64,000 nucleotides of DNA. Origin: Zygnema cylindricum. Its lineage: Eukaryota > Streptophyta > Zygnematophyceae > Zygnematales > Zygnemataceae. Shown piece by piece: positions 45,380-57,176 of the stretch (positions are counted from its first letter, which is position 1; every line of letters starts with the position of its first letter). Location of the stretch: NCBI GenBank assembly GCA_037447655.1, contig JBBHKE010002008.1, positions 83,194-147,193 of the forward strand. Reading direction: 5' to 3'. Under the pieces are notes generated by a model. It was not told where the DNA came from, did not search any database, and saw only the letters and a program-made list of their open reading frames with translations. The position numbers were made by a program, and so were the translations under genes.

Positions 45380-46443
45380 AATTCTAGCACTATCACTTAG
45401 TGTTCTATTTAACCTCTCAGCTACCCCATTCTGTTTCGGGTTTTTTGGAACTGTCTTTTGGTGTTGAACCCCATCTTCCCTCAGAAAATCCTCAATGTGG
45501 TTAGAAGTATACTCTCCACCATTGTTACTCCTTATTCTCTTGATTGGAGTTTCATGGAGTTTTTCGCTCCATGCTTTATATTGTCTAAAACAATCCTAAG
45601 CTTCGGACTTGTTTTTCAAAAAAAGCACTCAGGAATACAGAGACCAATCATCAGTGATAGTCATCATAAATCTCTTCCCCCTCGGTGAGGGCACTTTAGC
45701 CGGTCCCCAAATATCTGTGTGTACTAGATCTAGAATTTTTTCTCCCTTATAGGTGGTTGTTTTAGGAAAGGGTAATCTTTGTGTTTTACCTTGAGCACAT
45801 CCACTACAATCAATTATATTATCATTCTCACTGAAGATAATCCCTTCCACCACTCCCATCTTTTTCATCTCTCTTAACTTGTCTAGATTCACATGCCCAA
45901 GCCTCTTATGCCACATCATAATATCATGAACACCTGCATAATAAAGTTTCTTCTTTTCATTACTTAAAACCAGCCTAAACATCCCATGGCTACCTTTCTC
46001 AGCAATGAAATAGACATCCTCCTCAAAACTAGCAGTAAAGACTCCTTCCCTAGTGCTAGTAAAAAAACCCTTATCATCTAATACGGATGTAGAGATGAGG
46101 TTTTTGTTCAGCTCCAAAATAAACAATACATCGGAGAATGTTACTATGGATGTCTTTCCTTCTACTAACACTTTCAAATCTACCGATCCTACAAGAGTAG
46201 TGGTGACTATCCTCCCATCCCCGTACTCTATCTCTACGGTGGGAATCTTTCTTATCTTAGTGAATAGGTGCCTATCCTAACACATGTGCATGGAGGCACC
46301 TGAATCTACAATCCAGCCTGTTTCACCTTTCAATCCACCGTAAGCACATTTCTGCCTTCGTGGAATTTCGACCTCGTTTTTCGCCTCTAACTCCTCATCT
46401 AAAAGGAGCTCATCGTCCTCGTCCTCGGATTTCCCCTCATGTA
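45380..46443 (-). pseudogene. protease and N-terminal integrase of element D
   Basis: Open from 46177 to 45629 in the integrase zinc segment. The protease active site reads D-S-G-A-S-M-H-M-C with the triad intact (near 46290), unlike C, and is followed by a TAG. Identity with C drops on this side of about 46190. Ends at the E insertion. Confidence 0.86.
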
Positions 46444-46448
46444 CCTGT

Positions 46449-47478
46449 TGTAACTCTGAGACCTCCATAGGACCTCAGAGTAGACAGCTCACACGAAGCC
46501 TCTAGGATAACCCTAACCCCTTTGTCTTTCAGCAAGAATAACTGCCACCCTGGCAAACAAAAACTCAGACCACCTTCACCCCTGTAAAGGCAAGACTCCC
46601 CTGAGTCTATAGCAAAAAGAATCTCTGAATTTGCTCCCCTGAGCAGTAAGTTATGAAGGGTCAAAGTTGACCTTTTGTACAGCAGCTCTCTGGGAGAGAG
46701 GGTCCAATCTATCAAATTTTTCTAAGTCCCATCTCTCTCTAAACTCTATCTACTGAAGTACGGCACCAATCATAATAGTGTATCGTACATAAGGTACAAG
46801 TGCCGATGTACTTTATGTACGGATATTGTACAACATGGCCAACAAGTCGACACATGCCATTTTTGGATTCGTTCTTGGAATCCCAAGAGATGTCGCAATC
46901 CAATGTGATTTTGCCACGTGGCAATTGACGTGACGTCAACCGCAAACCGCCGAAAACCTATTCCACGATCTCGGCATGCTTCGTGGCCGTCCGATTAAGC
47001 CGGATTACAATCGTGACCGTCATAAATACTTCCGCAGTATTTGTTTCGCTTTCTAAACAAAATGCGCAGTATTCGTTTCGGATGTTTCGTACGCCGTACT
47101 TTACAAAGTGTGTCTATGTTTAAAGATCCGTTAAATGAAATAGACTACGTGTCAACATTTAAATATCTATCAAACTATATATCTTCAAGCATGATGGCAG
47201 ACTAAATGGCTAAGGCTACAGGCTAAGTTGACGGGCGGTAGGTACCAAGTTTAAACCCTAGGTCCGTCAATATACATTTTGGTAAATCTACCAAAATCTA
47301 TAACCCATAACTCTATCTCTAATCAGCATAGGCAGCCATGGCTCTAGCTCCGTCTTCAACCTTCAGTGACTACGACAAGTGTGGGAGCTGAAGAGAGAAG
47401 TTAGAGGCAGACTGCCTCGGCTTCTTTTCTGCATTTTGCAAAACCTAGAAAATACTAAAATAACCTTTTATTTCTACA
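46449..47478 (-). repeat. 3' LTR of element E
   Basis: Exact composite site at 46900-46918. Just beside it is a TGACGTCA word (about 46928-46935). Hairpin TTGACGGGC/GTCCGTCAA at 47228-47270. The purine tract AAAATAAGGGGAG (minus strand) abuts at 47479. Confidence 0.94.
46900..46918 (+). promoter_or_regulatory. CCAAT-N9-CCACG composite site of element E
   Basis: An exact match on the plus strand, that is, antisense to the element. It overlaps the palindrome GCCACGTGGC. The 5' LTR copy (52064-52082) has GCAAT. Confidence 0.6.
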
Positions 47479-47491
47479 CTCCCCTTATTTT

Positions 47492-49093
47492 CTAGTCACT
47501 CTTTATTTTAAGACCACACTTCTCCCGGCAGAAAATTAATTTAGGGGAAGGAACAGGTTTGGTCATCATATCAGCTACCATTTCACTATCTGGTTTATAC
47601 TCCAAACTGATTATCTTGTTTTCTACTTTCTCTCTAACAAAGCTAAGCCTAATGTCCATGTGTTTGGCTTTAAAGTGATGTTTAGGATTGGGAGAAATGG
47701 CAATGGCAGCCTGATTATCACAAAACACTTTTTGGACACCACTCTTAAGTTGACCAAGCTCACCTAGCAAAGACTTGACCCACATTAATTCTTTTACAGC
47801 AGAGCAAGAAGCCATGTACTCAGCCTCCATGGTGGACTGAGCAATGACCTTTTGCTGCTTGCTGCTCCAGCAGCAAGCCCTTTCACCCACATACAATACA
47901 TATCCAGATGTGCATCTCCTCATAGGAGCATCCCCATAGCTGGCATCACTCCAAGTGGTGATGTCAATATTTTTCCCACCCAAATGCAACCTTAGATCCC
48001 TAGTTCCTATGAGATATCTAAGGACTCTCTTAGCTGCCTCCCAATCTTTCTTTGTGGGAGCATTCAGACTCCTACTTAGTACTCCTACAGCTGCGGCTAT
48101 GTCTGGACGGGTACAATTCATAAAATATATTAGGCTGCCCACTACTTGTCTATAAGGGATGGTCTGCATAAATCTTTTCTCTTCCGGGCTTACCTCATCA
48201 TCTAAGATTATAACTCCCTCTTCCTCACTCCCCTCACTTCCCTTCTTTAAATCCATAGGAGTGGTACAACTATTAGCCTTGTCCATTTGGAATTTTTCTA
48301 ACATGTTTCCAATGGCCTCTTTTTGAGTTAATCTGATTATCTTTCTCTCTCTGTCCCTTTCTACCTGAATTCCCAAAATATACCTTGCTTCTCCCATATC
48401 CTTCATCTCAAATCTTCCTTTTAAATCATTTTTCAACTTATTTATTTTATCCATAGATTTACTTAAAACAAGCAAATCATCGACATAAATTGCAATAAAA
48501 ATAATTCCTTCCTCATCTTCAAACAAATATATAGAGTGATCTGAGCTGATGTGAATATATCCCAAACCTGTAAGAAACTCATCGAGCTTCTTGTTCCATT
48601 GCCGGGGCGCCTGTTTCAGCCCATACAAAGATTTGATCAATCGGCATACCTTGTTTTCCTCCCCTTGCTCCACAAATCCTTCGGGCTGTCGCATAAAAAT
48701 TTCCTCTTCCAACTCTCCATGTAGGAAGGCCGTCTTGATGTCCATCTGATGCACTTCCATGTCTTCTGCTGCCGCCATACTGAGAAGTATCTGAACCGAA
48801 GGAAACCTAACGACCGGAGCAAAAGTCTCCTCGTAGTCAATTCCCTCTTTCTGGGTAAATCCCTTCGCCACTAACCGAGCCTTGTAGCGCTCAATGGTGT
48901 TATCCGGGTTGAGTTTCAGCTTAAATACCCACTTACACCCAATTGGCTTCCTGTCAGGAGGACAATCCGCCAATTCCCATGTATCGGCCGCCATAATTGA
49001 GGCCATCTCCTCATTTATGGCTGTTTTCCACCGGTTTCTTTCAGGACAAGTCATTGCCTCATTATAAGTTTGAGGTTCATCGGGGTGAGACAC
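47492..49093 (-). pseudogene. reverse transcriptase and RNase H of element E (intact domain frame)
   Basis: A 533-codon open frame with the palm block Y-E-E-T-F-A-P-V-V-R-F, the catalytic block Y-V-D-D-L-L-V-L-S (about 48470-48490) and RNase H (T-W-S-D-A-S-Y-G, S-T-M-E-A-E-Y-M-A). It ends in M-T-K-P-V-P-S-P-K-L shortly before the LTR. All catalytic residues I can see are present. The domain is complete, but it is cut off from the upstream part by a frameshift in the linker near 49240. Confidence 0.9.
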
Positions 49094-49558
49094 TTTGGTT
49101 ACCTTATTGTTAACTTGTCTCTCTTGCAGTCTTTTGCTGCTTCTTCTTCCTCCCTCAAACTCGGTTGCCGGAATAGATGGTTCTCTTGGATTTTTCCGAA
49201 CAGTTTCTACTTCTCCCCTATCCCTTGATTCCGGGTCGATTTTCCACCACGTCTTCCGCTTCGGTTGGAGTTAATACAAGGGGTTCCACATTTGGGTCCT
49301 TCTCGATCTGATCCGTACCTGCAAGATCATCATCTTCTTGAAATCCTGGATAGTTAGGAAGCTCAAAGTCATCAGAATTTTCTGACTCAAATCTGATCTT
49401 GACTGTCCTTGTATGCTTAAAGGGATCAATAGATTTTCCTTCATCCATAACCACTAGATGCTTCACTAGATTAATATCCTCTCTTTTGAGATCATAGACT
49501 CTATATCCTTTTACATCTTCATCATATCCTAGTAGATATCCTGGTTTTCCTTTTGGGT
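49094..49558 (-). pseudogene. acidic linker of element E pol
   Basis: The open frame 49218-49466 holds the V-V-M-D-E-G-K-S block and an acidic tail. Frameshifts on either side (near 49240 and near 49560-49575) break the polyprotein. Confidence 0.8.
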
Positions 49559-50923
49559 CTAACTTCCAGTTTGACGATCTGTGTCTAAACTGAACACTTG
49601 ACTACCGAAAACCTTTAAGTGTGAAACATCTGGTTTTCGGCCTGTCCATCTCTCATAAGGTGTTTGGCCTTTTACTGCTGAAGTAAGAACTCTATTTTTG
49701 AGATAATTTGCACAGTTCATTGCTTCGGCCCAAAACTTCTTTCCTATCTTCTTATCGGACAGCATACTCCTAGCACTATCACTCAGTGTTCTATTTAATC
49801 TTTCAGCTACACCATTCTGCTCAGGATTTTCAGGAACTGTCTTTTGGTGTTGCACTCCATCTTCTCTCAAAAAATCCTCAAACTGGTTAGAGGTATACTC
49901 GCCACCATTGTCACTCCTTACTCTCTTGATTGAGGTTTCATGGAGTTTTTCACTCCATGCTTTATATTGTTTAAAACATTCCTGAGCCTCTGACTTATTT
50001 TTCAAAAAATACACTCTGGAATACCGAGACCAATCATCAGTTATAGTCATCATAAATCTCTTCCCCCCGGGTGATGGCACTCTGGCCGGCCCCCAAATAT
50101 CTGTGTGTACTAAATCTAGAATCTTTTCTCCCTTATAGGTGGCAGTTTTTGGGAAGGGCAACCTGTGTGCTTTACCTTGAGCACATCCCCTACAATCACT
50201 TAGATTCTCACTTTCACCAAACTGAATCCCTTCCACTACTCCCATCTTTTTCATCTCTCTTAACTTATCTAGATTCACATGCCCAAGCCTCTTATGCCAC
50301 AACATTATATCATGAACACCAGCATAATAAAGTTTCTTCTTTTCATTGCTTAAAATCAGCCTAAACATCCCTTGGCTACCTTTTTCAGCAGTGAAATAAA
50401 CTTCCTCCTCAAAGCTAGCAGTAAATACTCCTTTCCTAGTGCTAGTATCAAAACCCTTATCATCTAATACAGACGTAGAGATGAGGTTTTTGTTCAGCTC
50501 CGGAATAAACAACACATCGGAGAATGTAACTATAGATGTCTTTCCTTCTACTAACACTTTTAGATCTACCGATCCTACAAGAGTAGTAGTGACTATCCTC
50601 CCATCCCCGTACTCTATCTCTACGGTGGGAATCTTTCGTATCTTAGTGAACAGGTGTTTATCTTTACACATGTGCATGGATGCTCTTGAATCTACAATCC
50701 AGCCTGCTTCACCTTTCAATCCACCGAAAGCACATTTCTGTTTTCGTGGAATTTCGACCTCGTTTTTCGTTTCCAACTCCTCATCCAATAGGAGTTCATC
50801 GTCCTCGTCCTCGGATTCCGCCTCATGTACCTGCGTCACAAGGGCCTTTTTCTTTCCTCTCGCAGGTCCACCAGTCTGCCCCTCCTTTAACCGCAGCTCG
50901 GTTAACTTAGTGCATTCAGCCAT
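49559..50923 (-). pseudogene. zinc knuckle end, protease and integrase of element E
   Basis: A 454-codon frame. The protease active site reads D-S-R-A-S (near 50690), with the glycine of DSG replaced by arginine. Integrase keeps the zinc residues, S-D-N-G-G-E-Y and N-G-V-A-E-R. The frame ends at R-Q-T-G-S by a one-base shift. The knuckle just upstream has Y for the first cysteine (Y-H-F-C). Confidence 0.88.
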
Positions 50924-50960
50924 ATAGTGCCCGGGTTTCTTACAAAAATGGTACAGTCCC

Positions 50961-51632
50961 TTAGGAGTCCTTGGTCCGAACTCCTCGGTCTGACTTCATC
51001 AGTAAACAGTTAACCTTTTCCTTTTCACTAAATACTTTTCCAGCACTTTCTAGTTCCATAAAAAGTGTAGCAAGCTCATTGCAAAAATCCAACATCTTCC
51101 CCCCTTTGTACACATACTCCTTAATTTTCTGATCAGCCAACTGTTGTTGCTGAATCGTACCACTTCGATACATCTCTATGAGAGCCATCCAAAGATCGGA
51201 TGCCCTCTCTACTTGCAAATGGGGAGATGCAAGCCCTTGAGTAAGATGGCGGAGGATGAAGTGCTTAGCCGCCATATTGTTGTAGTCCCACGTATCGATA
51301 TCATTCTCCTCGTTCCTCGGAATAGGTGACATGAATGCCGAACCGACTGCTATTGGTGTGACCGTCTCCTTCTCCTTGCCTTTGTCCACCACCTCTCCTT
51401 CCTTTGTCTCCTCCGTTGAAGATGAATCTGCATCTCTAGTGAATTTTCCTCCTGTAAACCCTGGAGGTATCCCAAGATTGGATGGACGCCTCACCCGTCC
51501 ACTCACTATTCCCCAAAACCGTTTCTCACATAGAGCTCCTGTCATCATACTTTCCCAGTATATGAAGCCAGCTCCATTGAATATGGGCACCTTAGATGGT
51601 GGGCCCATAACCTGTAACTCTGAGACCTCCAT
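50961..51632 (-). pseudogene. gag of element E with internal deletion
   Basis: The frame starts at ATG 51632 inside the LTR and is open for 223 codons. At about 51000 the sequence jumps from the K-V-N-C-L-L-M-K block straight to the segment before the zinc knuckle. Compared with the same part of C, somewhat over 200 bases are missing and the frame is lost. The N-terminal two-thirds of Gag are intact. Confidence 0.88.
51601..51612 (-). other. Primer-binding site of element E
   Basis: The minus strand reads GGTTATGGGCCC directly after the LTR end at 51613. Intact. Confidence 0.85.
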
Positions 51633-52642
51633 AGGACCTCAGAGTAGACAGCTCACACGAAGCCTCTAGGATAACCCTGACCCCTTTGTCTTTCAGCAAG
51701 AATAACTGCCACCCTGGCAAACAAAAACTCAGACCACCTTCACCCCTGTAAAGGCAAGACTCCCCTGAGTCTATAGCAAAAAGAATCTCTGAATTTGCTC
51801 CCCTGAGCAGTAAGTTATGAAGGGTCAAAGTTGACCTTTTGTACAGCAGCTCTCTGGGAGAGAGGGTCCAATCTATCAAATTTTTCTAAGTCCTATCTCT
51901 CTCTAAACTCTATCTACTGAAGTACGGCACCAAACATAATAGTGTATCGTACATAAGGTACAAGTGCCGATGTACTTTATGTACGGATATTGTACAACAT
52001 GGCCAACAAGTCGACACATGCCATTTTTGGATTCGTTCTTGGAATCCCAAGAGATGTCGCAATGCAATGTGATTTTGCCACGTGGCAATTGACGTGACGT
52101 CAACCGCAAACCGCCGAAAACCTATTCCACGATCTCGGCATGCTTCGTGGCCGTCCGATTAAGCCGGATTACAATCGTGACCGTCATAAATACTTCCGCA
52201 GTATTTGTTTCGCTTTCTAAACAAAATGCGCAGTATTCGTTTCGGATGTTTCGTACGCCGTACTTTACAAAGTGTGTCTATGTTTAAAGATCCGTTAAAT
52301 GAAATAGACTACGTGTCAACATTTAAATATCTATCAAACTATATAACTTCAAGCATGATGGCAGACTAAATGGCTAAGGCTACAGGCTAAGTTGACGGGC
52401 GATATGTACCAAGTTCAAACCCTAGGTCCGTCAATATACATTTTGGTAAATCTACCAAAATCTATAACCCGTAACTCTATCTCTAATCAGCAAAGGCAGC
52501 CATGGCTCTAGCTCCCTCTTCAACCTTCAGTGACTACGACAAGTGTGGGAGCTGAAGAGAGAAGTTAGAGGCAGACTGCCTCGGCTTCTTTTCTGCATTT
52601 TGCAAAACCTAGAAAATACTAAAATAACCTTTTATTTCTACA
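51613..52642 (-). repeat. 5' LTR of element E
   Basis: Same ends as the 3' LTR. The composite site has GCAAT for CCAAT (52064-52068) and CCACG at 52078-52082, spacing unchanged. Confidence 0.94.
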
Positions 52643-52647
52643 CCTGT

Positions 52648-53659
52648 GTCACAAGGGCCTTTTTCTTTCCTCTCGGGGTACCACTGGTCTGCCCCTCCTT
52701 TAACCGAAGCTTGGTTAGCTTAGTGCACTCTCCCATATACTGCCCAGGTTTCTTACAAAAATGACATAAACCTTTGGGAGCCCTTGGTCCGAACTCGTCG
52801 GTCTGATTTTTCTACTCCCTCCCCCCATAGTTTTCGACCGGTTTCCGGGAATCCTTGTTCCTCCAATCAATCGCAGTTGCCAAGGCATGGCCACTCTTTC
52901 CTCCCCTTCGGATCTCAATCGTATTCTCCCAAACGAGAATCATCCCTACCATTGAGTTCTATATCCACCTTAAGTCCGGCAAGTCCTGCACATGGTTGAC
53001 TATGTTCTCAACTCATAGGGTAACTTCATCAGTAAACAGTTAACCTTTTCTTTATCACTAAAAACTTTTCCCGCACTCTCTAGCTCCATGAAGAGTGTAG
53101 CAAGCTCATTGCAAAAATCCAACATCTTCCCCCCTTTGTATACATACTCCTTAACTTTCTGATCAGCCAACTTTTGTTGCTTAATCGTACCACTTCGGTA
53201 CATCTTTATGAGAGCCATCTAAATATCAGATGCCTTTCCTACCTGCAAATGAAGACATGCAAGTCCTTGAGTGAGATGGCGTAGGATGAAGTGCTTTGCC
53301 GCCATATTGTTGAAGTCCCAGGTTTCAGTATCATTCTCCTCCTTCCTCAGAATAGGTTACATGAATGCCAAACCAATATCTATTGGTGTGGTCGCCTCTT
53401 TCTCCTTTCTTTTGTCCACCACCTCTCCTTCATTTGTTTCCTTCGTTGAAGGTGGATCCTCTTTCCTGGTAAATCTGCTTCCTCCAAACCCTGGAGGAAT
53501 TCTACTACTTGATGGACGCCCCAACCGTCCACTCACTATCCCCCAAAACCTTTTTTCACATAGAGCTCCTATCATCATACTTTCCCAGTATATGAAGCCA
53601 GTTCCATTAAAGATGTACCCTAAGGGTGGGCCCATAATCTGAAACTTTGAGACCTCCAT
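52648..53659 (-). pseudogene. gag of element D
   Basis: It begins at ATG 53659 in the LTR and runs 100 codons to a stop where other elements have a methionine-serine step. It is then readable in pieces (53000-53218) to the knuckle, where Q-Y-M-G-E-C replaces H-Y-M-A-E-C (about 52735). The stop after A-S-D-I is shared with C, but the overall identity to C is clearly lower than in pol. Confidence 0.84.
53628..53639 (-). other. Altered primer-binding site of element D
   Basis: The minus strand reads AGATTATGGGCCC around the LTR end: the first G of GGTTATGGGCCC is an A (GATTATGGGCCC). Confidence 0.75.
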
Positions 53660-54694
53660 AAGTCCTCAGAGTGGACAGCTTCTAAGAAGCCTCTAGGATA
53701 ACCCTGACCCCTTTGTGTTTCAGCAAAAACAACTGCCACCATGGCAGACAATAACTTTAACCAACTTCACCCTTGTGAAGGGAAGACTCCGTTGAGTGGA
53801 TAGCAAAAAGAATCTCTGAATTTGCTCCCTTGAGCAGTAAGTTATGGAGGGTCAAAGTTGACCTTTTGTACAGAAGCTCTCTGGGAGAGAGGGTCTTTTC
53901 TCCTAATTTTTCTAAGTTCTATCTCTCTCACACACTCTATCTACTAATGTACGGAGCCAATCAGATTACAATTCCGTACACAAAAGTACAACTGCCGGTG
54001 TACTTTATGTACGAACACTGTTCGACATGGCCTAAATGTCGACACGTGGTATCTTCGGATTCGCTCCCTTAATCCTCGGAGATGCCGCGATCCAATGTCA
54101 TTCCGCCACGTGTCATCCGATGTGGCGATGACCACAAACCGCCGAAATCCTCTTTCGCGATCTCAGCGTTAATTCCGGCCGTCCGATTAAATTCACATTT
54201 AATCGTAGCCGTAATAAATACATGCGCGGTATTCGTTTCATTAAAGAAATAAATGCGCGGTATTGGTTTCTTATCCGTACCGTAATCCGTACTTTTACAT
54301 TACTGGATCTATATATCCCGTAAACAGTTACAGTTAAATGAATTATCCTACCTGATAATGTTTAATTAAATATCAAACCATATAGTACGTAACTCTAGTT
54401 CTAGACTTAACGGCTAAGGCTACCGGCTACCGGCTGTCTGCCGTCTGGTAGGTACCAGGATCAAATCCTGTGGCCGGCACATACCTTTTAGTAAATATAC
54501 CCCTAACTAATATATATTTTTCGTAAACCTCTGGATAGCCTAGGTAGCCATGGCTCTAGCTCCCTCTCCAATTTCTCAGTGACTGCGACAAGTTTAAGAG
54601 TTGGAAAGAGAAGTTACAGGTAGACTGCCTCGGTTTCTTTCAATATTTCTATTTAGACATAGAAAAAACTTTAAATGGACCATTAATTTCTACA
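53640..54694 (-). repeat. 5' LTR of element D
   Basis: 1055 bp, starts TGTAGAAATT on the minus strand. Exact composite site at 54092-54110. It differs from the 3' LTR of D far more than that LTR differs from the 3' LTR of C. Confidence 0.92.
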
Positions 54695-55166
54695 GGAATT
54701 GGGGAGAAGGATAAAGGGACACCAATGGTGAATGGAGCTAGGCTCTCTTCCACAGCTCCACTTAAAGGGGTTATAATTATAACTCAAGAAAATGATAATA
54801 AAATTAGGGAGTATAAAAACACTATAGCAAAACATCTCATACTTAGAAATGTGTCTAAGTCCATAGCTATCACTCTTTTAAATCTAACCAAGTCTTCATA
54901 AATTTCGGAAACACTACGTCAGATTTATAAGAGTGTGACTATTCAGAGGCAGCAATTAGTAAAACAAGAAATAGATGCCTATGTTTATAAAGGCGGTAGC
55001 ATGATAGTGTTTTGCAATGATATTGTTGCGCTATATGTTGAGCTTGCTAGTGCGAGATATGTAGATTCTGAGGAGAGGAAGATTTATACAGTACTCATGA
55101 AACTCCGAGATGAGTATGAAAACATCATTTGTCCTATGTAGGCAATGGATGGCTCCTCATGGATTT
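54695..55166 (+). pseudogene. gag of element F, second part
   Basis: It continues the Gag of F after D: K-D-K-G-T-P, then A-K-H-L-I-L-R and, from 54935, Y-V-Y-K-G-G-S-M with V-L-M-K-L-R-D-E-Y-E-N-I, each aligning to family blocks. Stops near 54900 and at 55139. It breaks off at about 55166, where LTR sequence begins. Confidence 0.78.
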
Positions 55167-55167
55167 A

Positions 55168-55860
55168 TAGAACGGTCTTATGTACATTACGAAAAGGATA
55201 CCGCACATTTGTTTCGACCGCGAAACAAATACAGCGCACCCATTTTCAACGGTTTGAATTACAGTCGGTTTTGATCAGACGGCCGCAATAGGCGCCGCGT
55301 TCGCGGAATAGGTATTTTTGGTGTATTACGGTCATTGCAACCTCGAGTGACACGTGGCGCGACAACATTGGATTGCGGCTACTACAGAGATTACCGAAAC
55401 AAATCCCGATTTGACACGTGTCGACATTTTGGCCATGTTGTATGATGGCCCTACATAAAGTACATCAATACCTGTACTTTTCTGTACAACACAGTAATTT
55501 GATTAGTGCCGTACGTCAATAGATAGAGTTTTAGAGAGGGAATAGGACTTAGAAAATTGAGTAGATAACAGCCTCTCTTCGAGAGAGCTCCTGTACAAAA
55601 GGTCATCTTTGACCATTCATAACTATTAATTTACTTGACCATTTTCAATGATTCTTTTTGCTGTGAACTCAAGGGAGTCCAAGCTACACAAAAGCGTAGT
55701 CGGTCATAGTTTTTGCATTCCAGGGTGACTGTATTTCTAAGGGAAAGTCAAAGTGGGTGAATGTGTCCAAAACTCTTATTCTAACTTTGCATTCTGTGGT
55801 GGAACTAAGCACACAGAAAGTCTTATTTCATATAGGTGAAGCTTTAATGGGTTTGTGATT
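55168..55860 (+). repeat. Partial 3' LTR of element F
   Basis: From ACGGTCTTATG it matches 41006-41698, including an exact composite site at 55353-55371. It is cut on the left by a deletion joining it to gag and ends at GTGATT on the right, before the last 100 or so bases of the LTR. Confidence 0.83.
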
Positions 55861-57176
55861 GTCCACGTTTTCACAAATCATAAATTTCGCCCGTCTGTAC
55901 AAATACGCAGTTTAGATTTTGTGCTTTTCAAATCTTTTAGTTTTTCGGTCAGTCCTAATCGGACCTTACGTGGTACCAATCGAAATGAAGCACGTAAGCG
56001 AGAGGTGCCTTGCTGGCACGACCTGATAGACATGTTACTGCCAGTAAACTTGTTCGTATGAATAGTGGAAACGCTTGATGGAGGACGTCCCTTATTTGGA
56101 AGATCGCTTTGGAAAAGCAATCAGGATATGTGGCGCATTCTCATTTGAGAATTATGACGAAACTTATTTGCGCCAATCTGAAGAAACATTTATATGCAAG
56201 TGGCTTGTTTTGCGACGAGAATAATCATAATTAAAGATTTTCATCATAGGTACAAACGAAAACGCAACATTTTTGGCAAAGGACCACCTACGCTACGAAT
56301 AACATTTCTATTGTACAATGAAGTTTTGCAAAAAGACAATTATTTTACTCGCGTCATGACCGACAAAGGATTACACAAAATATATTCTTGGATAAGTACA
56401 CCGCGAATTGTAATTAGAGTAAAAAAAAAATTAGAGTAAAAAAAGAAAAAATTATAATTAAAGTTACGAACTTTAATTTGTGTGTTAGATTTTTTTCAAA
56501 AAGGAATTGTACTCTAATTTATCAATAACTCTAACTTGGGCGTAAATTTGGGCGCTGGATATATCCAGTGTAAAATATGTATAGGTAAAAAGTCTGACAG
56601 AACGTATAGTTTCACGTCATTATGACATTTGCATTACACGGTTTGTTAAAACGCAATTGCATGAAAACGGTCGGTACTAAATCATTATTTGTATTTTTTT
56701 ACTTAATAAAGTACAATTTTGCACAATCATACACCGACCGTATGCCACACTATTTAAAACGACACTGTATTAGAGTTATTAACGCTCATTTAAAAATTAC
56801 CTTAAATAACGTAAATAATAATTTAGAATTATGTACTCTATTTAATGTGATAGAGTCGAAATTTAGGACGAACGAATTAGCGTTCATAACTCTAATAACA
56901 ATTCACTGTGTACAAACAACATTAACGATTACTCCACGCCTTTTAATAGGTTCGCACGGCTAGATTTGATAAGGTGTACTAAGGTGTTGTCGGATTAAAT
57001 ACAACCTACGGTAACGATTTAGCGAAAGATTCTCTTCAAATACCACAACGAAGGTAAATAATTAGTAGGAGTATGTACGGACAAATCTTAATTTGTCTAA
57101 TTGAGACATATAGCGGGTTTTATGATTCGATTTATTTTGACATCATAGAAATTTGGTGAAAGCTTGTAAATATTAC
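55861..57176. other. AT-rich stretch, no supported gene
   Basis: Short frames on the plus strand at 56050-56220 read L-E-D-R-F-G-K-A and G-A-F-S-F-E-N-Y, faintly like a block seen in some DNA-transposon-associated proteins, but too short to call. A 113-codon frame (56622-56963) is rich in Asn, Leu and Thr as expected of AT-rich DNA by chance. I make no assignment. Confidence 0.3.

Larger units (their letters stand above)
46449..52642 (-). mobile_element. Element E: copia retrotransposon inserted in gag-pol of D
   Basis: LTRs of exactly 1030 bp at 46449-47478 and 51613-52642. Target duplication CCTGT at 46444-46448 and 52643-52647, and the sequence of D rejoins correctly across it. About 11 differences between the LTRs by eye (about 1%), so E is young but older than B. 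Gag carries an internal deletion and pol two frameshifts. Confidence 0.96.
42040..54694 (-). mobile_element. Element D: copia retrotransposon, minus strand, containing E
   Basis: 5' LTR 53640-54694, 3' LTR 42040-43093. Its internal part is split by E at 46444-52647. Without E it is close to 6.5 kb, like C. The flanks are AAGGG (42035-42039) and GGAAT (54695-54699), so no clean target duplication is seen. It shares with C the lesions of the 3' two-thirds but not those of gag. Confidence 0.92.
34156..55860 (+). mobile_element. Element F: old copia element hosting C, D and E
   Basis: The pieces are 34156-34346 (5' LTR start), 40811-41803 (5' LTR end), 41784-42039 and 54695-55166 (gag) and 55168-55860 (part of the 3' LTR). 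The rest of gag-pol is gone, deleted between gag and the inside of the 3' LTR. Element C interrupts the LTR and D (containing E) interrupts gag, so F is the oldest layer. It is a separate family: its LTR starts TGTTGATATTT and its gag is clearly diverged. Confidence 0.85.

Noticed and set aside
42035-54699. A 5-bp target duplication for element D
   Set aside because: The flanks AAGGG and GGAAT do not match; shifting by two bases gives GGAAG/GGAAT only with an unexplained insertion.
56050-56220. Transposase-associated domain (G-A-F-S-F-E-N-Y block)
   Set aside because: Only one short block resembles the family, and stops surround it; too weak without a profile search.
56622-56963. 113-codon frame as a host gene
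   Set aside because: Its composition is that of AT-rich random sequence (Asn, Leu, Thr, Ile), with no motif and no context.
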